Positions 1 through 10,133 of a stretch of DNA of 64,000 nt are shown piece by piece. Source of the stretch: Staphylococcus americanisciuri (GTDB taxonomy: Bacteria > Bacillota > Bacilli > Staphylococcales > Staphylococcaceae); assembly GCF_024814435.1 (NCBI RefSeq), contig NZ_JANUXY010000001.1:389772-453771 (forward strand). The letters run 5' to 3'. The notes beneath the pieces were generated by a model. The model ran no database searches and had not been told where the DNA came from. It worked only from the letters and a program-made list of their open reading frames with translations. Position numbers and translations under genes: made by a program. The first letter of the stretch is position 1, and every line of letters begins with the position of its first letter.

Positions 1-452
1 AATAGTGCGTTTAAAAAGAGTGTTGGTAAAAGTCTAAACATTAAAAACGACATGAACTGAAATTCTATCAAGCCTAATATACTGTATACGCCAACGACAA
101 ACAGCTCCAAGAATACAATGCCGCATAGAATCATCCAATACACCATGACATGGTCTCTAAAAAATACTTTTATAAACTTATCTGCAATCAAAATAGTCAA
201 TAGATATCCAAATAGATATAGACCGTATAATTGACCGAAATAGACATCTTGAATGATGCCTATTAAAATTCCTAAAACCAAAGCAGTACTCGTATTGCGA
301 TAAACCGTAATCAATATTAAAAATAAGAATACCAAGTGTGGGACAAAGATCAACCTTATATGACCGATTGAAATAGGTGACAAAAATGTCAGCAATGTAT
401 CCAAATAAAAACAGAGCAGTGCGCTAATGACATAGTAAATTGCTTTCTTCAT
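1..452 (-). CDS. mreD: MreD rod-shape determining membrane protein (C-terminus beyond window)
   Basis: Reading the minus strand from the ATG at 452-450 gives an open frame of about 150 codons that runs off the left edge. It begins MKKAIYYVISALLCFYLDTL and is almost entirely hydrophobic, with several predicted membrane helices, as expected for MreD, the integral-membrane partner of MreC in the cell-wall elongation machinery. Its start overlaps the mreC stop by one base (TAATG), so the two are translationally coupled. The end of the protein is not in the window. Family assignment rests on hydrophobic profile, length so far and position directly after mreC, and is therefore strong but not motif-based. 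Confidence 0.85.
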   Translation of the reverse strand, partial: MKKAIYYVISALLCFYLDTLLTFLSPISIGHIRLIFVPHLVFLFLILITVYRNTSTALVLGILIGIIQDVYFGQLYGLYLFGYLLTILIADKFIKVFFRDHVMVYWMILCGIVFLELFVVGVYSILGLIEFQFMSFLMFRLLPTLFLNAL

Positions 453-1297
453 TACTTGTCTTCCCCTTCATCAATTGCAAGTGTTTTAGGGTCGCGTTTC
501 GCTACATAAACATGCATGATTTGGTTCAAGTTTGCTCCGGTTTTAATCGTCACTTGTTTTGAAAGACCATATTGATCATTTTGTACCTTTTCAACTTCAC
601 CAACATAAAGTCCTTTTGGTAATTGGTCTCCCAAACCACTTGTCACAACTTTATCCCCTTTTTTCACATTCTCATTGTTATCTATATCACTCACAATGAG
701 ATGGTTAGTTTTCTCATCAAAATGATCAATCAATCCGAACACCTCATTAGAACCGTGTAATACATTGACTGATAGACGGTTTAAACGCCCTTTTGTAGTG
801 ACAAGATTAACTTGTGAAGAAAACTGGTTCACTTTGCTTACTTGACCAACTAATCCATCTGTCGTCATAACTGCCATATTAGGCTTAATTCCATCCTTGG
901 CACCTTTATCAATCACAAATGTATTAATCCATTGATCAGGTTGTCTCGCAATAACAGATGCAGATACCGGCTCATACTTTGAAATATCTGTAACATCCAG
1001 TTCTTTTTTTAACTTCTCATTTTCAGATTTCAGACGTGCATTATCTGCTTCAAGCTGTTTCGTTTGATTTGTGGCAGGTTGTCTGTCATTGAAAAAGTTC
1101 GAAATTGACCCTGTTACTAAATGCATCGGATATGAAAATACCCGCTGTCCGAATGAAGTTGTATCACTGACGTACTGCTCAGGTACAGATTGGATATTAG
1201 ATCTAATAGACAATCCAATCAACCCAATAAATAAAATTAGTGCACAAAACAACACCACTAATTTGTTGTTTTTAAAAAAATTGGACAACCTCAACAC
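452..1297 (-). CDS. mreC: Cell shape-determining protein MreC
   Basis: A 281-residue protein, the usual staphylococcal MreC length. It has one N-terminal membrane anchor (about residues 13-31), then a coiled coil around residues 75-102 (TKQLEADNARLKSENEK), then the beta-rich extracellular MreC domain with VIARQPDQWINTFVIDKG and GLVGQVSKV. MreC scaffolds peptidoglycan synthases at the lateral wall or septum. mreD follows with a one-base overlap. In staphylococci, which lack MreB, the pair is retained although the cells are cocci. The start is the ATG at 1297. Confidence 0.95.
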   Translation of the reverse strand: MLRLSNFFKNNKLVVLFCALILFIGLIGLSIRSNIQSVPEQYVSDTTSFGQRVFSYPMHLVTGSISNFFNDRQPATNQTKQLEADNARLKSENEKLKKELDVTDISKYEPVSASVIARQPDQWINTFVIDKGAKDGIKPNMAVMTTDGLVGQVSKVNQFSSQVNLVTTKGRLNRLSVNVLHGSNEVFGLIDHFDEKTNHLIVSDIDNNENVKKGDKVVTSGLGDQLPKGLYVGEVEKVQNDQYGLSKQVTIKTGANLNQIMHVYVAKRDPKTLAIDEGEDK

Positions 1298-1409
1298 CTC
1301 AAGTTACATGTATTTGTTTATATCTATTTATTTTATATCACTCCAATTAGTAAATAAAGTAGCAAACATCGATTTATAAAATTAGTCTTGTTTTGATATC
1401 ACTACTTAG

Positions 1410-1886
1410 TTATTTACCTTCTGCAGACTGAAACGATTCGGCTGGCAATAGATTCATTGGATGACCTAATTGATATAAATCATATTGCATATCGTGCTCT
1501 GTCGTATAAACGCGCACTGTATCATCACCAAAGCGATATAAAATGAATTGCGTATTCTGTTCAGCAGCCAAATATGTATCATCAAATGCCATACGTTGCA
1601 ATTCATTCACTTGTGTAAACTCATACTTATCAATCCAATCAAATATTTTCCGACTTTTACTTTTAGGAATGTTACGAAACAGATCATTTTCCTGTAACAC
1701 ATAATTTTGTCCGACCAAAGGTACTGCATATCCGGATTCATCAATTTCTTGAACGACGCCCTGATTGTTTAATGGATTCCAAGCTTGGTCTTTAATACCC
1801 GGTAAATATTTTAATGAAGTCACGATAAGCATTGCTACCAACACTAAGACAATCACAACTTTAATTATACGTCTAAACAGTCGCAA
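1410..1886 (-). CDS. Membrane-anchored protein of unknown function (DUF4930-like)
   Basis: A 158-residue protein starting with TTG at 1886, supported by a GGAGGG Shine-Dalgarno six bases upstream. Residues 7-24 form one strongly hydrophobic N-terminal anchor preceded by Arg/Lys (MRLFRRIIKV), so the remainder is predicted to lie outside the membrane. The rest is soluble and Tyr/Asp rich. In staphylococci a protein of this size and topology sits upstream of mreC and is filed as a domain of unknown function; I believe DUF4930 but cannot confirm it here. The function is unknown. It lies about 110 bp from mreC on the same strand, so it may be cotranscribed with the mre genes. Confidence 0.75.
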   Translation of the reverse strand: MRLFRRIIKVVIVLVLVAMLIVTSLKYLPGIKDQAWNPLNNQGVVQEIDESGYAVPLVGQNYVLQENDLFRNIPKSKSRKIFDWIDKYEFTQVNELQRMAFDDTYLAAEQNTQFILYRFGDDTVRVYTTEHDMQYDLYQLGHPMNLLPAESFQSAEGK

Positions 1887-2175
1887 TACAATCCCTCCAT
1901 AATTGATTTTCCAACAATATTAATACCTTTTCACACACTTTCGTTACATGTATGCCAGTAATGAAAACAATACTCACAACAAGACGCTTATCTTCCAATT
2001 GCTTTTCTTACAATTACATACCATTCTAGTCAATTTAATATCAAAATTCATACTCTACCATTATACAAAAGATATGCGCATTAATCATCATACTAAGGTA
2101 CGATAACATATTGTGCTCTAGTAGGATGAAAAAGAAATTTATTTTTTGTAAAATATATACAAAGGAGGCATTACA

Positions 2176-2337
2176 ATGAGCTTGATTACTTTATTTTTAA
2201 TTATCTTACTTATTATTCTAATGTTGAGATTTAGTTTTACTTTGTTGAAATGGGTTATAAAAATTGGACTGTTTTTATTTGTATTATATCTTGGCTATGA
2301 ATTGTTTCTATGGCTCGTTCAATGGCTTCAGCTATAA
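2176..2337 (+). CDS. 53-residue small membrane protein
   Basis: A short plus-strand gene among minus-strand neighbours. An AAAGGAGG Shine-Dalgarno at 2161-2168 is spaced 7 bases from the ATG at 2176, and the frame closes with TAA at 2335-2337. The 53-residue product (start MSLITLFLIILLIILMLRFS) has two predicted membrane helices separated by a short basic turn (LLKWVIK). A terminator hairpin on the same strand follows at 2387-2421. The strong ribosome site, own terminator and isolated orientation argue for a real gene. I do not recognise the family, and no function is proposed. Small peptides of this type include phenol-soluble, regulatory and toxin peptides, but nothing here distinguishes them. 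Confidence 0.6.
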   Translation: MSLITLFLIILLIILMLRFSFTLLKWVIKIGLFLFVLYLGYELFLWLVQWLQL

Positions 2338-2386
2338 ATATTTCATGAATTCATACGCATCATCAAATAAATATTGTGTACATGCT

Positions 2387-2421
2387 GGGACTTTGATTTT
2401 GTCGATGTCCCTTTTTATTTT
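2387..2421 (+). terminator. Intrinsic terminator after the 53-residue gene
   Basis: GGGAC at 2387-2391 pairs with GTCCC at 2407-2411, followed by a T-rich run (CTTTTTATTTT). It reads on the plus strand and overlaps the end of radC, so it ends the small plus-strand transcript against the convergent radC operon. Confidence 0.6.
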
Positions 2422-3103
2422 ATGACACTTCAAAATCACTCATAATTGAAACATACTTATGATCTCCCACTATAATATGATCTAATACACCGATTCCCAT
2501 CGCTTCCCCACACGCTACTAAACGTTCAGTTGTTTGAATATCAGCTTCTGAAGGCGTTGGGTCTCCAGAAGGATGATTATGCACAACAATAATTGCATGT
2601 GCCGACCACTTGACTGCTTCTTTAAAAACCTCTCTAGGATGAATAATCGCACTGTTTAATGTCCCAATGAAGATCGTCTTCTGATGTATGACTTGATTTT
2701 TAGTATTTAGCAACAAAACAACAAAGTGTTCTTGCGTGTAGCCACACATCAAACCATACATTTTCTCTGCAATTTGTTGTGGCTCTTGAATGGGCTCTGT
2801 CAGATAAGTCTGCCTTTCAGCATGCATTCTACTAGATAATTCAAAAGCTGCCATTAAGGTGACCGCCTTATTTGTTCCGATTCCTTTTATAGCCGTTAAT
2901 TCAACAATTGAGAGTGTTCTTAACCTTTCAAGTGTTTGATAATTACTTAACAACTGTGAGGCAAGTTGTAAACTCGAACAGCCAAAATGCCCAGTATTCA
3001 ATAAAATAGCTAACAACTCTGTATTGGATAGCACATGTGCCCCTTTTTCTAACAAACGTTCTTTAGGTTTTTCTTGGTCACATAAATCATTAATTCGAGT
3101 CAT
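2420..3103 (-). CDS. radC: RadC family JAB-domain DNA-repair-associated protein
   Basis: A 227-residue protein with the RadC architecture. A helix-hairpin-helix-like N-terminal part (SNTELLAILLNTG, ELTAIKGIGTNKAV) precedes a C-terminal JAB/MPN metalloprotease-like domain. The metal motif is complete: HNHPSGDPTPSEAD around residues 174-187. The biochemical role of RadC is still unsettled; it is linked historically to recombination repair and is often competence-induced. Its start overlaps the stop of the upstream prepilin peptidase gene by four bases (3100-3103), so the two form a coupled pair. Confidence 0.93.
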   Translation of the reverse strand: MTRINDLCDQEKPKERLLEKGAHVLSNTELLAILLNTGHFGCSSLQLASQLLSNYQTLERLRTLSIVELTAIKGIGTNKAVTLMAAFELSSRMHAERQTYLTEPIQEPQQIAEKMYGLMCGYTQEHFVVLLLNTKNQVIHQKTIFIGTLNSAIIHPREVFKEAVKWSAHAIIVVHNHPSGDPTPSEADIQTTERLVACGEAMGIGVLDHIIVGDHKYVSIMSDFEVS

Positions 3104-3819
3104 AACAATCCCCCCATCAAATTAATTAGAGTTGGATACCATAATGATACGCAATAAAAACTAGCGGCAATAGCTGGAACAAGTGGTATGAATGGTAGTT
3201 TTAGAACACCACAAGTATATAGAACCGGTAAAAATAATAAGCACAGAGGAAAAGTTAACCAAAACATAAAAATGATAAAACGTGTCGGTAAGATTAGAGA
3301 GAGTACCATTAATAATTTAAAGTCTCCCACCCCAATAACACGATGTAAACAGCAACTTAAAATGAAAAGCATGATGAAGAAGTATAGCTGTGAAGCAGAA
3401 AACATAGAGGGTGTGTACAAAAAGAAACTCACCACTAGTAATATAAAAAGAAATCGATGGAGAATAATTAAACGTTGAATATCAATAAACGCAAGACATA
3501 AGAGGATAAATGCAATCAAATAAAATGTTGTAGTCTGAAGATAAAGTGTCATATATACTGGCGTAATCGCGATAAAGCCTCCAAAAACTTCTGCAATCAA
3601 TAAGTTACGCGGAATAGGTGCCTTACAATAGCGACAACACCCTTTTAACTTGACGTAACTCACAATAGGGATTAAATCTTTGAATGCTAGAGTATGCAAA
3701 CACGCCTGACATCTGGAGCGACGATACAATAAGTCACATGACAAGCGTTGCGCACTAGCAACATGCATTAAGAAACTCATAAGCGCACTTCCAATAAGAA
3801 AAATGATTAATACTATCAT
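3100..3819 (-). CDS. comC: Prepilin peptidase / leader peptidase (ComC type)
   Basis: A 239-residue polytopic membrane enzyme that cleaves and N-methylates type IV-like prepilins, including competence pseudopilins. The cytoplasmic zinc-type cysteine pairs are visible near residues 37-40 (CQAC) and 61-65 (CCRYC). Aspartates typical of the aspartyl protease core occur in AFIDIQ and GVGDFKLL. The rest is membrane helices. It overlaps radC by four bases. In staphylococci this gene matures ComG pseudopilins. About 137 bp separate it from folC upstream. Confidence 0.88.
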   Translation of the reverse strand: MIVLIIFLIGSALMSFLMHVASAQRLSCDLLYRRSRCQACLHTLAFKDLIPIVSYVKLKGCCRYCKAPIPRNLLIAEVFGGFIAITPVYMTLYLQTTTFYLIAFILLCLAFIDIQRLIILHRFLFILLVVSFFLYTPSMFSASQLYFFIMLFILSCCLHRVIGVGDFKLLMVLSLILPTRFIIFMFWLTFPLCLLFLPVLYTCGVLKLPFIPLVPAIAASFYCVSLWYPTLINLMGGLL

Positions 3820-3956
3820 AGTCCCTCCTCATTTGTACATATAGTATGACTTGGATTATAGTTGGTTACCCAATATGCGTCAAACCGACAATGCTCAAAA
3901 AGAAACAGTAACACACAGATGTTTTTCAACAATCTGTATATTACTGTTTAATGAAC

Positions 3957-5222
3957 TTAGTGATAGCCTAATTTTGTCTTAACTTCACTAATAAAATATA
4001 AACTGCCTGTAACAAGCAATGCATCACCTTGATAGCTTTTTATGAATGAAACATAATCATCTACCATTGATTTATGTTCACTTTCTATCTCAGCATATAA
4101 TTTTTCCATTGGTAAGGCTTTTGGAAAATTAAAATGTGTCACATGAATATGTTGTGCAATTTCGTCAAAGGCTTGCAACATGAAATGGATTGGTTTACCT
4201 TCTATTGCCGAAAATAAAATATCTACTCTTTCAAGATTGTAATATTTTTTAATCGTATCTACTAAAGCAGTAACACTTTCACGGTTATGCGCACCGTCCA
4301 AAATAATAAGTGGATCTGTCGACACACGTTCGATTCTACCTCTCCAATTCACCTGTTCAATACCATCAATCATTTTATTGAAGTCGATGTTAATCCTCCC
4401 CTGCTCATTCAATTCTATAAGAGCAGTAATGGCAAGCGCTGCATTTTCTTTTTGATGTTCACCCAACATATTCAAAGCAATGTTCTCCAGCTCGTAATCT
4501 TTATAACGGTATGTGAACTCATCCGCTTCCGACATAATCAAAATATCTCGGTCAAATTCCAATGCTTTTGCATCTAATTTTTCAGCTGTATCACGAATCA
4601 ACTTTAATGCTTCTTCATTTTTGACAGCATAGACAACAGGAATCCCTTCTTTGATAATTGCACTTTTGTCTTTAGCAATATCTATATACGTATTACCTAA
4701 AATGTCTGTATGATCTAAGCCAATACTTGTTAAAACACTTAAAATAGGAGTAATGACGTTGGTTGAATCATTTTTAATCCCTAATCCAGCTTCCACAATT
4801 ACAAAATCTACTGGTCGTATTTCCCCAAAATACAAATACATCATTGTTGTAATAATTTCAAACTCTGTTGCAACACCTAACTCCGTTTCTTCGTCCATTG
4901 CCTCACTCACAGGCTTCACCCGTTGCACTAAGTCGACAATATCATCATTAGAAATCGATACGCCATTCAAACTAATGCGCTCGTTAAACGATTCTATATA
5001 TGGAGAGGTAAATGTCCCCACTTGATAATCGTTATTCAATAACGCATCTCTCAAATAGGCAACTGTTGACCCTTTACCATTTGTACCACCAACATGAATT
5101 GCTTGAATGTGCTGTTCAGGGTTCCCAAGGCGCTGTAACATCCATTGCATCCGTTTGACACCTGGCTTAATACCAAATTTCGTACGTTCATGAATCCAAT
5201 ATAAGCTATCTAGATAATTCAT
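3957..5222 (-). CDS. folC: Folylpolyglutamate synthase / dihydrofolate synthase
   Basis: A 421-residue Mur-ligase-fold enzyme that adds glutamates to folates. The ATP P-loop GGTNGKGSTV is at about residues 46-55. Further family motifs are TFTSPYIESFNERI, EAGLGIKNDSTNV and ILDGAHN in the C-terminal Rossmann domain. It follows valS after 11 bp on the same strand, the arrangement found throughout Bacilli, so it is probably read from the T-box-controlled valS promoter. The start is the ATG at 5222. Nothing is unusual in length or motif content. Confidence 0.96.
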   Translation of the reverse strand: MNYLDSLYWIHERTKFGIKPGVKRMQWMLQRLGNPEQHIQAIHVGGTNGKGSTVAYLRDALLNNDYQVGTFTSPYIESFNERISLNGVSISNDDIVDLVQRVKPVSEAMDEETELGVATEFEIITTMMYLYFGEIRPVDFVIVEAGLGIKNDSTNVITPILSVLTSIGLDHTDILGNTYIDIAKDKSAIIKEGIPVVYAVKNEEALKLIRDTAEKLDAKALEFDRDILIMSEADEFTYRYKDYELENIALNMLGEHQKENAALAITALIELNEQGRINIDFNKMIDGIEQVNWRGRIERVSTDPLIILDGAHNRESVTALVDTIKKYYNLERVDILFSAIEGKPIHFMLQAFDEIAQHIHVTHFNFPKALPMEKLYAEIESEHKSMVDDYVSFIKSYQGDALLVTGSLYFISEVKTKLGYH

Positions 5223-5233
5223 AATTCTAACTC

Positions 5234-7864
5234 CTAAGCTTTTAATTGTTCAATTCGTGCTTTAACACCATCATATTTTTCTTGATATTTTGATTGTTTA
5301 TCGCGCTCTTCTTGAATGACTTTCTCAGGCGCTTTTTGCACAAAGTTTTCGTTCGCAAGCTTCTTGTTCACACGATCTAACTCTTTTTGCCATTTTTCAA
5401 GGTCTTTTTCTAAACGAGCAATTTCTTTGTCCATATCGATCAAACCTTCAAGTGGCAAAACAACTTTTCCAGCAGCAATCACTGATGTCATTGCTTTTTC
5501 AGGAATTGTCACTTCTGTTTCAATCGTTAAAGTACTTGGATTACAGAAGCGTTCTAAGTAATCTTTGTTATCGACAAGCAATTGTTGAATCGCTGTATCT
5601 TTCGCTTGGATAATAATTGGAATCTCTTTTGATAACGGTGTGTTAACTTCTAAACGTGATTGACGTACTGATTTGATAATTTCAACTAATTGTTCCATCA
5701 CATCTTTGCTTTCTGGGAACATTAATTCATCATTTACTGTTGGCCATGCACTTGTCACAATTGACTCACCTTGATGTGGTAAGTTTTGCCAAATATGCTC
5801 CGTTACAAATGGCATAAATGGATGTAACAAACGCATAATGCGATCTAATGTATAGCTCAATACAGAACGCGTCACATTTTTCTGTGCTTCATCATCACTA
5901 TTCATAGGAATCTTGCTCATTTCGATATACCAATCGCAGAACTCATCCCAAATAAAGTTATAAAGCGCACGACCTACTTCACCAAATTCGTATTTATCAC
6001 TTAGCTCAGTCACTGTTTCAATCGTTTCATTCAAGCGTGTCAAAATCCATTGATCAGCAACAGAAAGATTTTGTGATAAATCAATATCTTCAAATTTAAA
6101 ATCATCACCGATATTCATTAAGCTAAAACGTGCGGCATTCCAAATTTTGTTAATGAAATTCCATACAGATTCAACTTTTTCAGTAGAATATCTTAAATCA
6201 TGACCTGGTGAAGAACCCGTTGCTAAGAAGTAACGTAAGCTGTCAGCACCATATTGATCAATAACATCCATTGGGTCAACGCCATTACCAAGAGATTTAC
6301 TCATCTTACGGCCATCTTCTGCACGAACAAGTCCATGAAGTAATACATCACTAAATGGTTTTTGACCTGTAAACTCTAAACCTTGGAAAATCATACGTGC
6401 AACCCAGAAGAAAATAATATCATAGCCAGTCACTAAAACATTTGTTGGATAATAGCGTTGATAATCGGCTGCTTCTTCATCTGGCCAATTCAATGTTGAG
6501 AATGGCCACAACGCACTAGAGAACCATGTATCAAGCACATCTTCATCTTGCGTCCAGTTTTCGCTATCTTCTGGTGCTTCCATACCTACATATAGTTCAC
6601 CCGTTTCATTATGATACCAAGCAGGAATTTGATGTCCCCACCAAAGTTGACGTGAAATAGTCCAGTCACGAATTTCTTCCATCCAACGATTGAATGTTTT
6701 CTCAAAACGTGGTGGTACAAATTCAATGCGTCCATCAGTTTTTTGATTGTCGAGTGCTTGTTGTGCTAGAGGTGCCATTTTTACGAACCATTGTGTTGAT
6801 AAGTACGGTTCAACAACTGCGCCACTACGCTCAGAATGTCCAACAGAATGTACGTGATCTTCAATTTTAATCACTAAATCTTCCGCTTCTAAGTCTTTTA
6901 CAAGTTGTTTACGACATTCAAAGCGATCCATACCTTCATATTTACCCGCTTTGTCGTTCATACGCCCTGCTTCGTCCATCACCACAATGCGTTCTAAACC
7001 ATGACGATTACCAATTTCAAAGTCATTCGGGTCGTGTGCTGGCGTTACTTTCATCGCACCACTACCAAATTCTTTATCTACATAGTCGTCGGCTAACACT
7101 GGCAACGTACGACCAACAATCGGTAAAATTACTTCTTTACCAATAATATCTTTGTAGCGTTCATCATCTGGATTTACAACAATCGCTGTATCCCCAAGCA
7201 TTGTTTCTGGACGTGTTGTCGCGATCTCTATGTAACCGCTACCATCTGTATACGGATATTTAAAATGATAAAACTTACCGTTTACATCTTCATGAATCAC
7301 TTCGATGTCTGATAATGCTGTACGTGCTTCAGGATCCCAATTAATAATGCGTTCGCCACGATAAATTAAGCCTTTGTTGTACATATCAACGAATACTTTA
7401 CGCACGGCTTTGCTCAAACCATCATCCAATGTAAAACGTTCACGAGAGTAGTCTAAACCAAGTCCTAACTTCGCCCATTGTTTACGGATAAATGAGGCAT
7501 ATTCTTCTTTCCATTCCCATGCTTTTTCAAGGAACTTCTCACGACCAATATCATGACGAGAAATGCCTTCTTCACGCATTTTGGCTTCTACTTTTGCTTG
7601 CGTTGCGATACCAGCGTGGTCCATACCGGGTAAGTACAATGTGTCGTAGCCTTGCATACGCTTCATACGCGTTAAAATATCTTGCAAAGTTGTATCCCAC
7701 GCATGTCCTAAATGTAACTTACCTGTCACATTTGGTGGCGGAATTACAATTGTATATGTTGGTTTATCAAGATCGCCACTTGGCTTGAAACGCTCTTTAT
7801 CTAACCATTCTTGGTAACGTCCTGCTTCTACTTCTTGCGGGTTATATTTTGTTTGCATGTCCAT
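5234..7864 (-). CDS. valS: Valyl-tRNA synthetase
   Basis: An 876-residue class I synthetase charging tRNA-Val. The HIGH-type motif is [16 protein letters not shown] (about residues 42-57) and the KMSKS loop is [11 protein letters not shown] (about residues 520-530). Between them lies the CP1 editing domain. The anticodon-binding domain and the C-terminal coiled coil ([18 protein letters not shown]) are both present. The ATG at 7864 is preceded by GGAGGG with a 6-base gap. A complete T-box leader with terminator lies immediately upstream, so expression responds to uncharged tRNA-Val. folC follows in the same operon. Confidence 0.98.
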   Translation of the reverse strand: MDMQTKYNPQEVEAGRYQEWLDKERFKPSGDLDKPTYTIVIPPPNVTGKLHLGHAWDTTLQDILTRMKRMQGYDTLYLPGMDHAGIATQAKVEAKMREEGISRHDIGREKFLEKAWEWKEEYASFIRKQWAKLGLGLDYSRERFTLDDGLSKAVRKVFVDMYNKGLIYRGERIINWDPEARTALSDIEVIHEDVNGKFYHFKYPYTDGSGYIEIATTRPETMLGDTAIVVNPDDERYKDIIGKEVILPIVGRTLPVLADDYVDKEFGSGAMKVTPAHDPNDFEIGNRHGLERIVVMDEAGRMNDKAGKYEGMDRFECRKQLVKDLEAEDLVIKIEDHVHSVGHSERSGAVVEPYLSTQWFVKMAPLAQQALDNQKTDGRIEFVPPRFEKTFNRWMEEIRDWTISRQLWWGHQIPAWYHNETGELYVGMEAPEDSENWTQDEDVLDTWFSSALWPFSTLNWPDEEAADYQRYYPTNVLVTGYDIIFFWVARMIFQGLEFTGQKPFSDVLLHGLVRAEDGRKMSKSLGNGVDPMDVIDQYGADSLRYFLATGSSPGHDLRYSTEKVESVWNFINKIWNAARFSLMNIGDDFKFEDIDLSQNLSVADQWILTRLNETIETVTELSDKYEFGEVGRALYNFIWDEFCDWYIEMSKIPMNSDDEAQKNVTRSVLSYTLDRIMRLLHPFMPFVTEHIWQNLPHQGESIVTSAWPTVNDELMFPESKDVMEQLVEIIKSVRQSRLEVNTPLSKEIPIIIQAKDTAIQQLLVDNKDYLERFCNPSTLTIETEVTIPEKAMTSVIAAGKVVLPLEGLIDMDKEIARLEKDLEKWQKELDRVNKKLANENFVQKAPEKVIQEERDKQSKYQEKYDGVKARIEQLKA

Positions 7865-7884
7865 TTAAATCCCTCCATAAAAAT

Positions 7885-8110
7885 AAAAAGAACACCTGTC
7901 CTAAAAATAGGACGGATGTTCCGTGGTACCACCTATATTCAATAGATAATTGTTAACTATTGCACTCATATGATTAACGCTCATGACACGCTCTAACCTA
8001 CTGAATTCAGCTAGAGAACAAGTGGGCTACCTTCAGTTAAAACTTATATGCATTCACACCATCCATGCACTCTCTTGAATAATTTTTCAACCTACTCTTC
8101 CCAAAAATTA
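7885..8110 (-). promoter_or_regulatory. T-box riboswitch leader of valS
   Basis: The minus strand carries the T-box core GGTGGTACCACGG at 7933-7921. Directly downstream is a terminator hairpin (arms about 7911-7920 and 7891-7900 around GTCCT/AGGAC) followed by TTTTTATTTTTAT. Stem I is plausible from about 8090 to 8010, with AGAGAG and GGTGTGAA. A GTA (valine) triplet at 8030-8028, within a TGAAGGTAGC context, is a good specifier-codon candidate. Uncharged tRNA-Val would stabilise the antiterminator. The specifier is my inference; the T-box core and terminator are seen directly. Confidence 0.9.
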
Positions 8111-8172
8111 ATATTCTGTTTAACAATATAGTATAATGAATTATCTTTGAAGTCAATATAGGAGTTGATGAA

Positions 8173-8726
8173 ATGAATCCATGTGCATTCGGGACAACCG
8201 ATCCACTTTATATCCAATATCATGATAAATTTTGGGGTAAACCTCTCTATGATTCGCAAGCACTTTTTGAATTACTCGCCCTTGAATCTCAACATGCCGG
8301 CTTATCTTGGCTAACCATTTTAAAGAAAAAGGAGGCTTTTATCGTGAAGCTTTTTACCATTTCGATCCATATAAAATTGCAAAAATGACTGAGGAAGATA
8401 TCAATCGTTTATTAGACTTTCCGAACATTATTCACCACCGTCAAAAATTAGCAGCTATCGTTGCACAAGCACGTGGCTACATCAAAATTGAACGCGAACA
8501 TGGGAGTTTTAGTGACTTTTTATGGGCATTTGTTGGTGGCTCACCTATTGATTTTCAATATCGAACACCAGAGGAACGCATAACAGTCAATGATACAGCA
8601 AAAGAAATGTCTAAATCTTTAAAGCGCTATGGTTTTAAATTTATTGGTCCTGTAACGATTTTTTCATTTATGGAAGCAGCCGGGCTCTACAATGCACACT
8701 TGATTGACTGTCCAAATAGACATTAA
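8173..8726 (+). pseudogene. tag: DNA-3-methyladenine glycosylase I, frameshifted
   Basis: The two halves of one TAG protein lie in different frames. Frame 1 from the ATG at 8173 encodes MNPCAFGTTDPLYIQYHDKF through GLSWLTILKKKEAF. The frame then breaks in the T-run at 8337-8340, and the homologous protein continues in the third frame (REAFYHFDPYKIAKMTEEDI to the end at 8726, ending NAHLIDCPNRH). Either one T is missing or two are extra. Conserved TAG residues, including the Cys and the WG/HDKFWGKPLYD region, are otherwise intact and no other stop is seen, so the lesion is recent, or is a sequencing error in a homopolymer. As read, the product would be a 71-residue stub without glycosylase activity. 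TAG removes 3-methyladenine from alkylated DNA. Confidence 0.85.
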
Positions 8727-8731
8727 ATACT

Positions 8732-9811
8732 TTAAGAATGTATATCAATCTTTCTCGATCGGTATTTAAAATATACATCAATCAATGGTGCAATCAGCAT
8801 TAAAATAAAGAAAATCCGGAATATATGGAACGACGATACAATCGCTACGTCAGCGCCCGTATCTAATGCGACAAGTACAATTTGAGCCATTCCGCCCGGT
8901 GCAGCACCTAAAAACATTGTATTGAGCGGAATGTGATTCAAATATTGTAGACACCACACCATGAGTAATGTTCCCGCGATTAACAAAATATTTTGAAACG
9001 CAATTGCCAATGCTATGCGCCCTTTCAATTGATTTGTTAAATGTGCAATTTGAACACCTACACGCACCATATAGATAACCTGTGCAGTTGCTATTATCGG
9101 AGCATCTAACGTAAAGACACGTTCAGTTGATAAATTCCAAATAATCAGCACAACAATTGGTGCAAGCAACATTTTAGTAGGGAAATTGATTTTTTTCATT
9201 ATGCTATACACTACTGCAATTCCTACGACGAGCACTGCAATATGCTCAATATGCAAGGTCTCAGTCAATAATGGAGATTTCACAATATCTGTTTGCTTTT
9301 CTGGCTCTCCTTGAAACAAAAATGCAAGAATTGGCACTAAAATAACGACAAAAATAATGCGTGACGTTTGCGTAAGACTTACGATGAGTAAATTTGCGCG
9401 TTTATTTTCTTCTGCCATCACCAACATTTGACTCAAGGCACCAGGTATGACGCTAAGTACTGCCGTTTCTTCATTAACACCTGCAATTTTACGAAAACCA
9501 TAAGACACGATAAGTGCTAACAACAAAGTCAGAACGTTAACAATGACAATCGATAACCAGTGACTTTGAATATCAATAATGACTTGCCGTGTAAAGCTAC
9601 TACCGATTTGGACACCGAGCATCATTAATCCCAGATCACTGAGCCATGACGGCCATTTCACATCTCTTTTTAACAGTTTTACGACAATAAAGCTGCCTAT
9701 GATTGGGCCGAACATCCACGGCAAAATGATGTGACACTGCCATAATATCCACCCACATATTATCGTAATACTTAACACAAGCAAATTATTGATCGCATTC
9801 TGATTTCGCAT
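8732..9811 (-). CDS. AbrB-family integral membrane protein (putative transporter)
   Basis: About 359 residues and ten or so predicted membrane helices in two similar halves, each carrying a glycine-rich family signature: WMFGPIIGSF and LSVIPGALSQMLVMAEE in the first, LGAAPGGMAQIVLVALD in the second. This is the membrane AbrB / 'ammonia monooxygenase-like' family, not the AbrB transcription factor. Its substrate is not established. I place the start at the ATG at 9811 because it sits about 8 bases after GGGGTGGGG; the TTG one codon earlier is less likely. It is convergent with tag, whose stop is only a few bases away, and has no obvious operon partner. Confidence 0.8.
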   Translation of the reverse strand: MRNQNAINNLLVLSITIICGWILWQCHIILPWMFGPIIGSFIVVKLLKRDVKWPSWLSDLGLMMLGVQIGSSFTRQVIIDIQSHWLSIVIVNVLTLLLALIVSYGFRKIAGVNEETAVLSVIPGALSQMLVMAEENKRANLLIVSLTQTSRIIFVVILVPILAFLFQGEPEKQTDIVKSPLLTETLHIEHIAVLVVGIAVVYSIMKKINFPTKMLLAPIVVLIIWNLSTERVFTLDAPIIATAQVIYMVRVGVQIAHLTNQLKGRIALAIAFQNILLIAGTLLMVWCLQYLNHIPLNTMFLGAAPGGMAQIVLVALDTGADVAIVSSFHIFRIFFILMLIAPLIDVYFKYRSRKIDIHS

Positions 9812-10133
9812 CAAACCCCACCCCTCGTAACCATCATTGCCTATGTAATTATTTTCATCTTATCAAACATTCATAGCTAAAATAAAAGAAATGAATTACG
9901 TATACTCAAATAAATAAAACGGTACTACAACAAAAATGTTTGTAATATCGTTTAGCTATAATTGATTCAGATGTCATAACTAAGCAAATATTTATTAATA
10001 TATCATCTGTATTTAGTAAAAATGATGCTTGTTACTACGACTTCCTTCAGATTCCACTTCGCAATGGATACCTTTGTCTTGCGCTAACAGTTCCTACTAC
10101 CAAGCCTGTAACGGACTTTCACAAGTTATTCCC

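Noticed and set aside
8732..9811. Reading the AbrB-family name as the transition-state transcription regulator AbrB
   Set aside because: The protein is a polytopic membrane protein with no DNA-binding fold.
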